Part shown: positions 43,855 to 51,986 of the stretch, one piece after another | Layout of the letters: each line of letters begins with the position of its first letter | Numbering within the stretch: the stretch's first letter is position 1 | Assembly: GCF_025566965.1 (NCBI RefSeq) | Contig: NZ_JAOQJL010000002.1 | Location: forward strand, 1-64,000 | Length of the DNA stretch: 64,000 nt | Direction of reading: 5' to 3' | Source of the DNA: Blautia_A ammoniilytica | GTDB lineage: Bacteria > Bacillota > Clostridia > Lachnospirales > Lachnospiraceae | Notes under the pieces: model-generated | What the model saw: only the letters and a program-made list of their open reading frames with translations | Database searches by the model: none | What the model was told of the DNA's origin: nothing | Program-made: the position numbers and the translations under genes

Positions 43855-44751
43855 TCAGTGCAGAACATCCAGATATTTACCATCCAGAACGTCTTTTAAA
43901 TACTGTCCATACTGATTCTTTTTCAGAACTTCGTATACCTTTAAAACGTCTTCCTTTGTGATCCAGCCATTTAAGTAGGCAATTTCCTCCAGGCAGGCAA
44001 TCTTTCTGTGCTGATGGCTTTCCATAGTTTTTACAAAGTTGGTTGCCTCCACCAGACTCTCATGTGTGCCGGTATCCAGCCAGGTAAAGCCCTGTCCCAG
44101 AAGCTCTACATTTAAGGTGTTATTCTCAAGATAGATACGGTTCAGATCTGTGATCTCCAGCTCTCCTCTGGCACTTGGCTTCAGGTTCTTTGCATATTCA
44201 ACCACCCGGTTGTCATAGAAATAAAGGCCTGTTACGCAGTAGTTGCTCTTTGGATTTTCCGGCTTTTCCTCGATGGAAACTGCTTTTCCGTCTTTGTCGA
44301 ACTCTACGATACCGAAACGCTCCGGATCATCTACATAGTAACCGAAAACAGTGGCTCCTTTGCCGGATTCTGCATTTTCAACAGCTGCTTTTAATCTTTT
44401 TTTCAGGCCATGTCCAGCGAAAATATTATCGCCAAGAACCATTGCAACGGTGTCATTGCCGATAAAATCGGCACCAATGATAAAGGCCTGTGCAAGTCCG
44501 TCCGGGCTTGGCTGTACAGCATAGGTAAGATGTACACCGAACTGATGTCCATCCCCCAGAAGCTCATGGAATCTTGGGGTATCCTGAGGTGTGGAAATGA
44601 TCAGGATATCACGGATCCCTGCGTTCATCAATACGGACATGGGATAGTAGATCATAGGTTTGTCATAAATCGGTAACAGCTGTTTGGATGTTACCATGGT
44701 AAGCGGATAAAGACGGGTACCGGAGCCTCCGGCAAGAATAATTCCCTTCAT
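43855..44751 (-). CDS. rfbA: Glucose-1-phosphate thymidylyltransferase
   Basis: 298 residues, starting MKGIILAGGSGTRLYPLTMV, the nucleotidyltransferase signature. It makes dTDP-glucose. Further motifs: VLGDNIFAGHGL and the regulatory-site segment at the C-terminus (LNGWITKEDV). First gene of the rhamnose unit; a promoter with a 19-bp spacer lies immediately upstream at 44804-44834. Confidence 0.96.
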   Translation of the reverse strand: MKGIILAGGSGTRLYPLTMVTSKQLLPIYDKPMIYYPMSVLMNAGIRDILIISTPQDTPRFHELLGDGHQFGVHLTYAVQPSPDGLAQAFIIGADFIGNDTVAMVLGDNIFAGHGLKKRLKAAVENAESGKGATVFGYYVDDPERFGIVEFDKDGKAVSIEEKPENPKSNYCVTGLYFYDNRVVEYAKNLKPSARGELEITDLNRIYLENNTLNVELLGQGFTWLDTGTHESLVEATNFVKTMESHQHRKIACLEEIAYLNGWITKEDVLKVYEVLKKNQYGQYLKDVLDGKYLDVLH

Positions 44752-44803
44752 AGTAATATCTTCTCCTTTGTTTTGTAAATGGTGCGTTATTTATGATAGT
44801 TTC

Positions 44804-44834
44804 AGTATAAAAGATAACGTAAGGTCACTTTCAA
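44804..44834 (-). promoter_or_regulatory. rfbA promoter with 19-bp spacer (MerR-type geometry)
   Basis: On the minus strand TTGAAA (44829-44834) and TATACT (44804-44809) are separated by 19 bp, longer than the usual 17 and characteristic of promoters that MerR-family activators untwist. The spacer contains GACCTTACGTT, similar to the GACC...ACGTT half-sites of several MerR-family operators. A MerR-type gene ends ten bases upstream. Confidence 0.55.
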
Positions 44835-44842
44835 GGACTTTT

Positions 44843-46045
44843 TTACAATTTTTTTAAATTTGTTACTTTTTCACAAAGAAAAAGTCCTGCATCTTTAGTA
44901 ATGTGAAACCCATGCTCTGTTTTTTTCTCCACAAAGGAGCGGAATTCCTTGTAATGATCCAGAATATATTGATTCTGATTGCCGTGGCAGGAAAGGATAT
45001 AGGAGATCAGAGGCTGGGCATCAGGAACCACAAGGTGATCAGGATAGGATTCCCAGGTTACTGAGGAAAAATACCTGGACAGAATCCCGGCTCCGTTTTC
45101 TCTGCCAAATTTCTCATAAAGCTTTTCTGCGGAAAGAACGATCCGGTCATCAAAATCCTGAACAAGCTGACTTACCTCTCGCATATGGCTGCTGCTGTAT
45201 GTGGAACACAGGAACAAACCGCCAGGCTTTAATACACGGCTTACTTCCTGGCATACATCCCCGATTCTGTCACAGTAAAAAAGTACGTGGCCTGCGATCA
45301 CCAGGTCAAAGATTTCATCTGGGAAAGGTATCTGATGGCAGTCAAAGGCAGTATAGGAAAAACGGGGATCCACTCCTCCTATGGCTCTTCGGGCATCACG
45401 GAGAATACCGCTTGAAGTGTCGGAAAGGGTTACGGAAATATTCCTGGGAAGGCAGGAAAGATTCTCTGTCCATAAAGTACCGTCGCCACATCCAATCTCA
45501 AGCACTTTCATACCATCTGTCAGATGACAATGCTGGTAAAACCAGGGGAACCATCCCTGGTGGTTCACAGAATAAAGACTGTGCAGATTGATTCTGGCAG
45601 AAATATTGGAGGCATCCTGGTACTGGTTCTTCAGGCTGTTTTCCATGCCTGTAAGATGAATCAGGTTCAGCATCTGGCTCCAGTTTACTGTGTGCTCCTT
45701 TCGGATCATGTCTGCAGTATCCAGTATAGCCTGTTCTACCATTTCCATTTGTTCAATCCGGTCCCGTACAAGCTTTAGCTGCACATCCAGGGAATTAAGC
45801 ATGAAGTGATAATCTGAATCATCAATGGTCATTTTACGGATATCGTCCAGAGAAAAACCTAAGTATTTTAAAAGAAGGATCTGCTGCAGACGGGCAAAAT
45901 CCTCATCTGTATAAAAACGTGCTCCTGCAGGGGATACATATGAGGGCTTCAGGATGTCCTGTTTATCGTAATAACGGATGGTGCGAAGGGTAACGTGGGC
46001 CATCCTTGCAAATTCACCGGAAGAATAGTAGCCGTTTTTTTTCAT
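44843..46045 (-). CDS. MerR-family regulator fused to a SAM-dependent methyltransferase
   Basis: 400 residues. Residues about 5-75 are a MerR winged helix (YSSGEFARMAHVTLRTIRYY, then YLGFSLDDIRKM). A coiled-coil dimer helix follows (about 80-120). Residues about 170-300 are a class I methyltransferase with motif I VLEIGCGDGTLW and a Met-type 11 body (FDLVIAGHVLFY, VSRVLKPGGLFLCSTY). In MerR proteins the C-terminal part senses the signal, so here it may bind SAM or a methyl acceptor, or modify a ligand. Target and substrate are unknown. The following rfbA promoter has MerR-like spacing. ATG at 46045 follows GGAGGCAC. Confidence 0.82.
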   Translation of the reverse strand: MKKNGYYSSGEFARMAHVTLRTIRYYDKQDILKPSYVSPAGARFYTDEDFARLQQILLLKYLGFSLDDIRKMTIDDSDYHFMLNSLDVQLKLVRDRIEQMEMVEQAILDTADMIRKEHTVNWSQMLNLIHLTGMENSLKNQYQDASNISARINLHSLYSVNHQGWFPWFYQHCHLTDGMKVLEIGCGDGTLWTENLSCLPRNISVTLSDTSSGILRDARRAIGGVDPRFSYTAFDCHQIPFPDEIFDLVIAGHVLFYCDRIGDVCQEVSRVLKPGGLFLCSTYSSSHMREVSQLVQDFDDRIVLSAEKLYEKFGRENGAGILSRYFSSVTWESYPDHLVVPDAQPLISYILSCHGNQNQYILDHYKEFRSFVEKKTEHGFHITKDAGLFLCEKVTNLKKL

Positions 46046-46069
46046 GGGAAAAGTGCCTCCTTATATTCA

Positions 46070-46155
46070 GGGCGTGTCTTAAGGCATTCCCCCACATATG
46101 GCTGGCACAGATGGGCTCAGACCTTTTGACGCTGTAATCATATTATAAATGGAAT
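46070..46155. repeat. Intergenic repeat, copy near the MerR-type gene
   Basis: Starts GGGCGTGTC and contains CCTTTTGACGCTGTAAT (46121-46137) followed by an AT-rich tail and GGAATT. Similar cores appear at 22672-22698 and 50326-50353. Likely a dispersed non-coding repeat. Confidence 0.5.
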
Positions 46156-46242
46156 TCTGTGACAGAACAAGAATATGTATGTTTATTTCTGAGAAAGTAT
46201 GGTATCATATATAAACATTATGAAATGAAAACGAGGGATTTT

Positions 46243-46959
46243 ATGAGAATTGAACTGGAAGATGAAAATAAAAAAAAACAGCAGGAGGAACATACCTGTC
46301 AGCAGCTGAGTCAGAAACATGAATCAGATCTTACTAAAAAAGAAAAAAGACTTCTGGAAAAAGAAAAATTAAAAGCAATGGACTGGAAAGGAAAGCTGCA
46401 GTATATCTGGATGTATTATAAAGTATGGATTTTTGTGGCAATAGGGGTGGTGTTCCTGGCTTTTGGCATACGAAGCTGGATAGAAAATGCCAGGATCAAA
46501 ACAGTTTTATCCATTGCTGTGACAGATTCAGCAGGTTCTGAATCTGAAATTGTGGAAGAAAACCTGAAAGAATTATTGGGGATTGACCAGGATCCATACC
46601 AGAAGGTTGATATTACAGAAACATTTGTGACAAATGAAGATGGTACCCAGCTGGATACATACAGCCAGGTGGCTTTTGTGACAAAGGTACAGGCACAGGC
46701 CTTCGATGTGGCACTAATGCCGGAAGCACTTTGCAGTTCCTTTGAAAAGGAAGGCTATTTTATGGATCTTGATCAGCTGTTGGATCAGGATATCCTTCAG
46801 GCTGCAGGGCAAAAGATACAGGGAAATCACATTCTGGTTTCAGATCAAAGTCTGAAAGAACAGTTTGGGGTTGAATATGAGCCGGTATGTGTGGCTGTGC
46901 TTGTAAATGCCCAGAATACGGAAACGGCTTCAAAGTGGCTGAAGCAGCTGCTTATGTAG
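46243..46959 (+). CDS. Unknown membrane-anchored protein with extracellular domain
   Basis: 238 residues. The first 50 are highly charged and probably coiled coil (ENKKKQQEEHTCQQL), then KLQYIWMYYKVW leads into one membrane helix (about 60-80, IFVAIGVVFLAFGI). The rest lies outside and has a mixed alpha/beta pattern reminiscent of a solute-binding lobe (VALMPEALCSSFEKEGYFMDL). Not recognised. The start chosen is ATG at 46243 behind CGAGGG; in-frame ATGs at 46159 and 46222 have weaker sites. It is convergent with the following ABC permease gene. Confidence 0.65.
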   Translation: MRIELEDENKKKQQEEHTCQQLSQKHESDLTKKEKRLLEKEKLKAMDWKGKLQYIWMYYKVWIFVAIGVVFLAFGIRSWIENARIKTVLSIAVTDSAGSESEIVEENLKELLGIDQDPYQKVDITETFVTNEDGTQLDTYSQVAFVTKVQAQAFDVALMPEALCSSFEKEGYFMDLDQLLDQDILQAAGQKIQGNHILVSDQSLKEQFGVEYEPVCVAVLVNAQNTETASKWLKQLLM

Positions 46960-46980
46960 GCCGGAGAAAGACTCCGGCAA

Positions 46981-47775
46981 TTAGTGCTTTCTCACTTTTC
47001 TTTCAATAAGATTCAGGATTCCATATAAAAGCATGGCAATGATCATCAGGATCACAATGGACATCAGTACCCAGGTAAGCTTAAAAGTCTGGCTTCCATA
47101 GATGATCAGGTATCCCAGTCCCTGTCTGGCACCGATGAACTCCCCGATGATCACTCCAACCAGGCAAAGACCTATGTTTACCTTCATGTTGCTTAGTATG
47201 GTAGGTACAGAAGAGGGAAGGACGATCTTAAATAATTCATCTATCCTGCCACCCCCAAGGGTTCGTATCAGTTTCAGCTTTTCCTGGCTGATTTCGGTAA
47301 AGCCTGTATACAGGTTGAGAATACAGCCGAAGATGGCGACGGATATGCCGGATACAATAATAGTTTTCTCGCTGGCACCCAGCCAGACAATAAGAAGTGG
47401 AGCAAGTGCGGATTTTGGCAGGCTGTTCAGAACCACCAGGTAGGGCTCCAGGATTCTGGAGATTTTTGGGAAAAGCCATAGGATCACTGCACTTAAGATA
47501 CCAAGACTCATTACAAGAAAAAAGCTGATCAGGGTTTCTGACAGTGTGATGCGGATATGCAAGGTAAGAGATTGTTCTTTCAGCATTTTTACAAAGGTTT
47601 CCAGGACCAGGGAAGGACTGGAAAAAATAAAGGAATCGATCCATTGTTTCCTGGAAGCGGTTTCCCAGAAAAACAGGAAAAAAGCTAGAAGCAGGAGCCT
47701 GAATGCATGGATCAGGATTCTGTCTCTTTTTAACCTGAAAAGATATTGCTGTTGTCTGAAAGAGTGATTATTCAT
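46981..47775 (-). CDS. ABC transporter permease (SsuC/TauC/ThiX-like)
   Basis: 264 residues with six helices and the importer motif KLIRTLGGGRIDELFKIVLP. This branch serves nitrate, sulfonate, taurine or pyrimidine/thiamine-precursor uptake. The gene overlaps its ATPase by 8 bases. No binding protein is adjacent, so the substrate stays unknown. Confidence 0.85.
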   Translation of the reverse strand: MNNHSFRQQQYLFRLKRDRILIHAFRLLLLAFFLFFWETASRKQWIDSFIFSSPSLVLETFVKMLKEQSLTLHIRITLSETLISFFLVMSLGILSAVILWLFPKISRILEPYLVVLNSLPKSALAPLLIVWLGASEKTIIVSGISVAIFGCILNLYTGFTEISQEKLKLIRTLGGGRIDELFKIVLPSSVPTILSNMKVNIGLCLVGVIIGEFIGARQGLGYLIIYGSQTFKLTWVLMSIVILMIIAMLLYGILNLIERKVRKH

Positions 47776-48535
47776 TCTGATTTAGCTCCTTCCATATTAG
47801 ATTAAAATAATATTTAAAAAGCGAGGCATTTCTGGAGGACATAGGTGTTCTGTCTTTTAGGCCAAGCTCAATGGGGACGATCTTTTTCACAACAGCAGGA
47901 CGTTTTGACAGGATCACTACACGGTCAGCCATACTAATGGCTTCTCCGATATCATGAGTCACCAGAATTGCAGGTTTATTTTCTTTCTTCAGGATTTTTC
48001 CAATATCATCGTTTACATTCAGACGTGTCTGATAATCAAGGGCAGAAAAGGGCTCATCAAGGAGTAGAAGCTCCGGCTTCAGCAGCAGGGTACGGATTAG
48101 GGCAGCACGCTGCCGCATGCCTCCAGACAACTGGGACGGTCTGGCATTTCTGAATTTATCCAGACCATAAGTGGCCAGCATCTGATCTGCCAGCTCTTTT
48201 TTGGCGGGAGTAAGCTGATGACGGATCTCCAGCCCCAGGATAATATTTCTGTATATGGATCTCCATTCCAGCAGATGGTCTTTCTGCAGCATATATCCTA
48301 TACGTGTGTTTGGGGTTCCTACAGGCTGATCTCCCATATAGATGGAGCCTTTTTCAGGAGTTAAAAGTCCGCTGATCAGGTTCAGGAGCGTAGACTTCCC
48401 ACATCCGGATGGACCGGCAATGGCAAGAAACTCGCCAGGCATCAGGTCAAAGGATATATTAGAAAGGGCTGGTGTTTCCCCGGAAAGGCTGTGGTAGGAG
48501 AGGCTTACATCTCTGACTTCCAGTAGTGGCTTCAT
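47768..48535 (-). CDS. ABC transporter ATP-binding protein (SsuB/TauB-like)
   Basis: 255 residues from MKPLLEVRDVSLSYHSLSG. Walker A GPSGCGKST, signature LSGGMRQRAALIRTL, Walker B LLLDEPFSALD, H-loop VTHDIGEA. The start is ATG at 48535 with TTGGAGG upstream. Works with the permease at 46981-47775. Divergent from the YbhN-type gene. Confidence 0.87.
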   Translation of the reverse strand: MKPLLEVRDVSLSYHSLSGETPALSNISFDLMPGEFLAIAGPSGCGKSTLLNLISGLLTPEKGSIYMGDQPVGTPNTRIGYMLQKDHLLEWRSIYRNIILGLEIRHQLTPAKKELADQMLATYGLDKFRNARPSQLSGGMRQRAALIRTLLLKPELLLLDEPFSALDYQTRLNVNDDIGKILKKENKPAILVTHDIGEAISMADRVVILSKRPAVVKKIVPIELGLKDRTPMSSRNASLFKYYFNLIWKELNQNE

Positions 48536-48633
48536 ATATTTTGCCTCCAATTTAATATATTTTATCATATGCTTTTGTAAGAAATTATGATATAATGCTG
48601 AGAAAAGGAATTTTAAATGAAAGAGATAATCCA

Positions 48634-49683
48634 ATGTCAAGCAAAAGAAAAACGATTTTTAATCTGGTATTTCTGGTTGTTGTTTTTGTACTGACCATCC
48701 ATTTTGTATTTCGAGGAGAGGATATCGGTGATATTCTTCAGGCAGTGAGGGATGCTGACTGGCGGTATCTGCTGCTGGGATTGGTCTGTGTGATACTTTT
48801 TATTTTGGGAGAATCAACGATCATTTTCTATATGATGCGTACTTTGGGAGCAAAGGTAAAGATGGGACACTGCGCCCTGTATTCCTTTGTAGGCTTTTTT
48901 TTCAGCTGCATTACTCCATCTGCGTCCGGAGGACAGCCAATGCAGATCTATTTCATGAAAAAGGACAAGATGCCTGTCCCTGTGACCACGCTGGTATTGA
49001 TGATCGTTACCATTACATATAAGGCTGTGCTTGTACTGATCGGTGTGGTAGCAGCTATATTTGGCAGTGGTTTTCTCAGAGGATATCTTGGAGATTACAT
49101 GTGGGTCTTTTATCTGGGATTGGGACTTAATATTTTTTGCGTTACCCTGATGCTGACTCTGGTATTTGCTCCTGGTCTTGCAAAATGGCTGATGGTAAAG
49201 GGACTGAAGCTTCTGGAGCATGTAAAGTTCCTGAAGAAAAAGGAAAGCCGTTTGAAAAAGCTGGAAGAGTCTATGGATCAGTACCATGCCACTGCAGCTT
49301 TTTGGGCAGGCCATAAAAGGATCATCCTGAATGTATTTCTTATTACTCTGGTTCAACGATGTATTTTGTTCACCATCACCTATTGGGTGTACCGTTCGCT
49401 GGGACTTCATTCAGTGGGCTTTTTTGCCATTACACTGCTGCAGTCCATGATTTCCGTATCAGTGGATATGCTTCCGCTGCCTGGCGGTATGGGTATCAGT
49501 GAGACTCTTTACATCCGCATGTTTGAGCCGGTGTTTGGCGATCTGCTTCTGCCGTCCATGCTTCTTAGCAGAGGATTGTCTTATTATGGACAGATGCTGA
49601 TCAGTGCCATAATGACCTGTGTTGCATATTTTGTGATACGGGATGATACACAAACAGAAAAAAAGGAGAAAAGCGTATGTTAG
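48634..49683 (+). CDS. YbhN/AglD-type flippase-like membrane protein (LPG synthase TM family)
   Basis: 349 residues with about eight helices, from MSSKRKTIFNLVFLVVVF. Shows the family features GFFFSCITPSASGGQP and a late MLPLPGGMGISE. The N-terminal domain of MprF belongs here and moves lysyl-phosphatidylglycerol across the membrane; this protein has no aminoacyl transferase domain. It overlaps pssA by 7 bases and precedes psd, suggesting a role in phospholipid handling. The start could also be the in-frame ATG at 48595; a TATAAT overlaps that codon, favouring 48634. Confidence 0.82.
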   Translation: MSSKRKTIFNLVFLVVVFVLTIHFVFRGEDIGDILQAVRDADWRYLLLGLVCVILFILGESTIIFYMMRTLGAKVKMGHCALYSFVGFFFSCITPSASGGQPMQIYFMKKDKMPVPVTTLVLMIVTITYKAVLVLIGVVAAIFGSGFLRGYLGDYMWVFYLGLGLNIFCVTLMLTLVFAPGLAKWLMVKGLKLLEHVKFLKKKESRLKKLEESMDQYHATAAFWAGHKRIILNVFLITLVQRCILFTITYWVYRSLGLHSVGFFAITLLQSMISVSVDMLPLPGGMGISETLYIRMFEPVFGDLLLPSMLLSRGLSYYGQMLISAIMTCVAYFVIRDDTQTEKKEKSVC

Positions 49684-50294
49684 GTTTTTATGATTATACA
49701 GTTGTTTTGACTTATATAAGTCTGGGGTTTTCCATTGTGGGTATGACACGGGCATTGGAAGGGGATTTTCGGGTAGCTATTCTGTGTCTTGCCCTGTCCG
49801 GGCTTTGCGATATGTTTGACGGGAAGATCGCCCGTACCAAGAAGAATCGTACAGAAGATGAGAAGAGATTCGGCATTCAGATCGATTCCTTGTGTGATGT
49901 GGTCTGTTTTGGAGTTTTTCCCATTATGATCTGCTATTGCCTGGGGATGCGGGGAGCATTCAGTGTGTTCATCCTTGCTCTTTACGGAATGGCCTCTGTG
50001 ATCCGTCTTGCTTTTTTTAATGTAATGGAAGAAAAGCGTCAGAATGAAACTGCAGAAACCAGGAAATATTATCAGGGGCTGCCCATCACATCCATGGCGA
50101 TCATTTTACCTTTCCTGTATCTGTTAAGAAAATATTGTGGCAGGTACTTCCTTTTTGTGATCAATGTGGCAGTGGTGGTTGTAGGAGTACTGTTTATCAG
50201 CGACATTAAAGTAAAGAAGCCACAGAATCCAATGATCATTCTGCTGGTTGCACTGGTAGGCATTGCACTTGCATTTATGTTCCATTTGTTATAA
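49677..50294 (+). CDS. pssA: CDP-diacylglycerol-serine O-phosphatidyltransferase
   Basis: 205 residues, several helices. The CDP-alcohol transferase signature is present: DGKIAR (residues after CDMF), then a Gly and two Asp in FGIQIDSLCDVV. Makes phosphatidylserine, the substrate of the psd product that follows 104 bases later. The start overlaps the flippase gene. Gram-positive type (PssA subclass II) rather than the E. coli PLD-like enzyme. Confidence 0.92.
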   Translation: MLGFYDYTVVLTYISLGFSIVGMTRALEGDFRVAILCLALSGLCDMFDGKIARTKKNRTEDEKRFGIQIDSLCDVVCFGVFPIMICYCLGMRGAFSVFILALYGMASVIRLAFFNVMEEKRQNETAETRKYYQGLPITSMAIILPFLYLLRKYCGRYFLFVINVAVVVVGVLFISDIKVKKPQNPMIILLVALVGIALAFMFHLL

Positions 50295-50316
50295 AGATGA
50301 AATCCGCAGGTATCAC

Positions 50317-50384
50317 AGCCCAAACCTTTTGATCCTGGTATCATTATTTTTATTTTGGCTCTGGTACCATCATTTTATTATAAA
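50317..50384. repeat. Intergenic repeat between pssA and psd
   Basis: Contains CCTTTTGATCCTGGTATCAT (50326-50345) and a second CTGGTACCATCATTTTATTA (50362-50381), two related half-units. The core resembles the repeats near 22672 and 46121. Confidence 0.45.
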
Positions 50385-50398
50385 GGTGTTGAATACAA

Positions 50399-51292
50399 AT
50401 GAACTATATAGACAGAAAAGGAAATATCACAATTGAAGAAAACGGACAGGACAAGCTTCTCCACTTTCTGTACAATGACCGGGGAGGAAGACTTTGCCTG
50501 AAACTGCTGGTACGTCCATTTGTCTCAAAGGCAGCCGGTGTTTTCCTGAATAGTCCGCTATCAGCAGGGATGGTTCCTGGTTTTGTGAAAAAAAATCAGA
50601 TTGATCTGTCTGTGTATACAAAGCAGAGATTTCGCTCTTACAATGATTTTTTTACCAGAAGGATCAGACCCGGGGAACGTATGATTGCCCAGGGAGAGAA
50701 TCTGCTGATCAGTCCCTGTGACGGGAAGGTTACTGTATGCAGGATCGGGGCAGATACCAGGTTCTATATAAAGGACACTTTGTATACTGCTGCACAGCTC
50801 CTTAGAAACGAAAGACTGGCAGACCATTATAAGGGTGGATATGCTGTGATCCTTCGCCTGACGGTGGATGATTACCATCATTACTGTTATGTGGCAGACG
50901 GACAGAAATCAAAAAATGTTACGCTGCCCGGGATCTATCATACTGTTAATCCGGCAGCTAATGATGCGTTTCCTATTTACCGTGAGAATGCAAGAGAATA
51001 TACTTTGATCCGTACAGAGAAGTTTGGCACCATAATGATGATGGAAGTAGGTGCCATGATGGTTGGAAAGATCACAAACCTGGAAAAGGATTCCTGCCAG
51101 GTGAAAAAGGGAGCAGAAAAAGGCTATTTTGAATTTGGAGGCTCCACGATTATTCTGTTTTTACAGCATGGAAAGGTGCGGCTGGACAGTGACCTGCTGG
51201 AGAATACAGAAGCTGGATATGAGACGATTGTAAGGATGGGCGAGAGAATTGGCGAATGTAAATTATCAAAAAGAACTGGAAAATCTGATTAA
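50399..51292 (+). CDS. psd: Phosphatidylserine decarboxylase proenzyme
   Basis: 297 residues. Forms phosphatidylethanolamine. Self-cleavage to create the pyruvoyl group would occur at Gly-Ser in FEFGGSTIILF near residue 250. Other motifs: RSYNDFFTRRI and VDDYHHYCYVADG with the catalytic His. ATG is preceded by AAAGGTG at long spacing. The last 44 bases are shared with queH in another frame. Confidence 0.94.
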   Translation: MNYIDRKGNITIEENGQDKLLHFLYNDRGGRLCLKLLVRPFVSKAAGVFLNSPLSAGMVPGFVKKNQIDLSVYTKQRFRSYNDFFTRRIRPGERMIAQGENLLISPCDGKVTVCRIGADTRFYIKDTLYTAAQLLRNERLADHYKGGYAVILRLTVDDYHHYCYVADGQKSKNVTLPGIYHTVNPAANDAFPIYRENAREYTLIRTEKFGTIMMMEVGAMMVGKITNLEKDSCQVKKGAEKGYFEFGGSTIILFLQHGKVRLDSDLLENTEAGYETIVRMGERIGECKLSKRTGKSD

Positions 51293-51893
51293 AAAAGAAC
51301 AGGAGCAGGGGCATGTACCAAGGCTTTTTTTACATGCCTGCTGTGCTCCATGCAGCAGTTATGTGCTGGAATACCTTTCACAGTATTTCAGGATCACAGT
51401 TTTTTTCTATAATCCTAATATAGCACCTGCAGAAGAGTATGCCAAACGTGTGGCAGAGATTCGCAGGTTGATACAAGAGATGAAATTTGAACATCCTGTG
51501 GATCTTCTCGAAGGAGAATATTGTCCGCAGGATTTTTATGATATGGCGAAAGGACTTGAGAATGTTCCTGAAGGAGGAGAACGGTGTTTTGGCTGCTATC
51601 GGCTTCGGATGGAGCAGGCAGCCCGCCTGGCCAAAGAAGGCGGGTATGATTACTTTACAACTACGTTGTCGATCAGTCCACTGAAAAATGCGGTAAAGAT
51701 CAATGAGATCGGAGAAGAACTAGGAGAGATTTATCAGGTATCTCATCTGCCGTCAGACTTTAAGAAAAAGGATGGATATAAGCGGTCTATCCAGCTTTCC
51801 AGGGAATATGGACTGTACAGGCAGAATTACTGCGGATGTGTGTTTTCCAGGAGAGACAGGAAGGAAGAACTTTCCAAACTGGATAATCTGTGA
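51249..51893 (+). CDS. queH: Epoxyqueuosine reductase QueH
   Basis: 214 residues, the non-cobalamin enzyme for the last queuosine step. Fe-S and metal ligand cysteines are in LHACCAPCSSYV, GGERCFGCYRLRM and QNYCGCVFS. A TTG at 51249 gives MANVNYQKELENLIKKEQ; it lies within the 3' end of psd, with GGGCGAGAG upstream. Translation is thus coupled to psd. Queuosine base exchange gene tgt is at 12292 in this window. Confidence 0.93.
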   Translation: MANVNYQKELENLIKKEQEQGHVPRLFLHACCAPCSSYVLEYLSQYFRITVFFYNPNIAPAEEYAKRVAEIRRLIQEMKFEHPVDLLEGEYCPQDFYDMAKGLENVPEGGERCFGCYRLRMEQAARLAKEGGYDYFTTTLSISPLKNAVKINEIGEELGEIYQVSHLPSDFKKKDGYKRSIQLSREYGLYRQNYCGCVFSRRDRKEELSKLDNL

Positions 51894-51986
51894 TAAACTG
51901 TCATAGAAAAATGTAATGGTGCAGCAGACTTTAAGGATATGGCTGCTGAACTGTTTGCAAAAAAATAAAAGAAATGAGGAAGAAAC

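Noticed and set aside
48574..48600. Promoter inside the divergent spacer with TATAAT at 48591
   Set aside because: The -10 is perfect but no -35 at acceptable spacing was found, so it is mentioned only in choosing the start of the YbhN-type gene.
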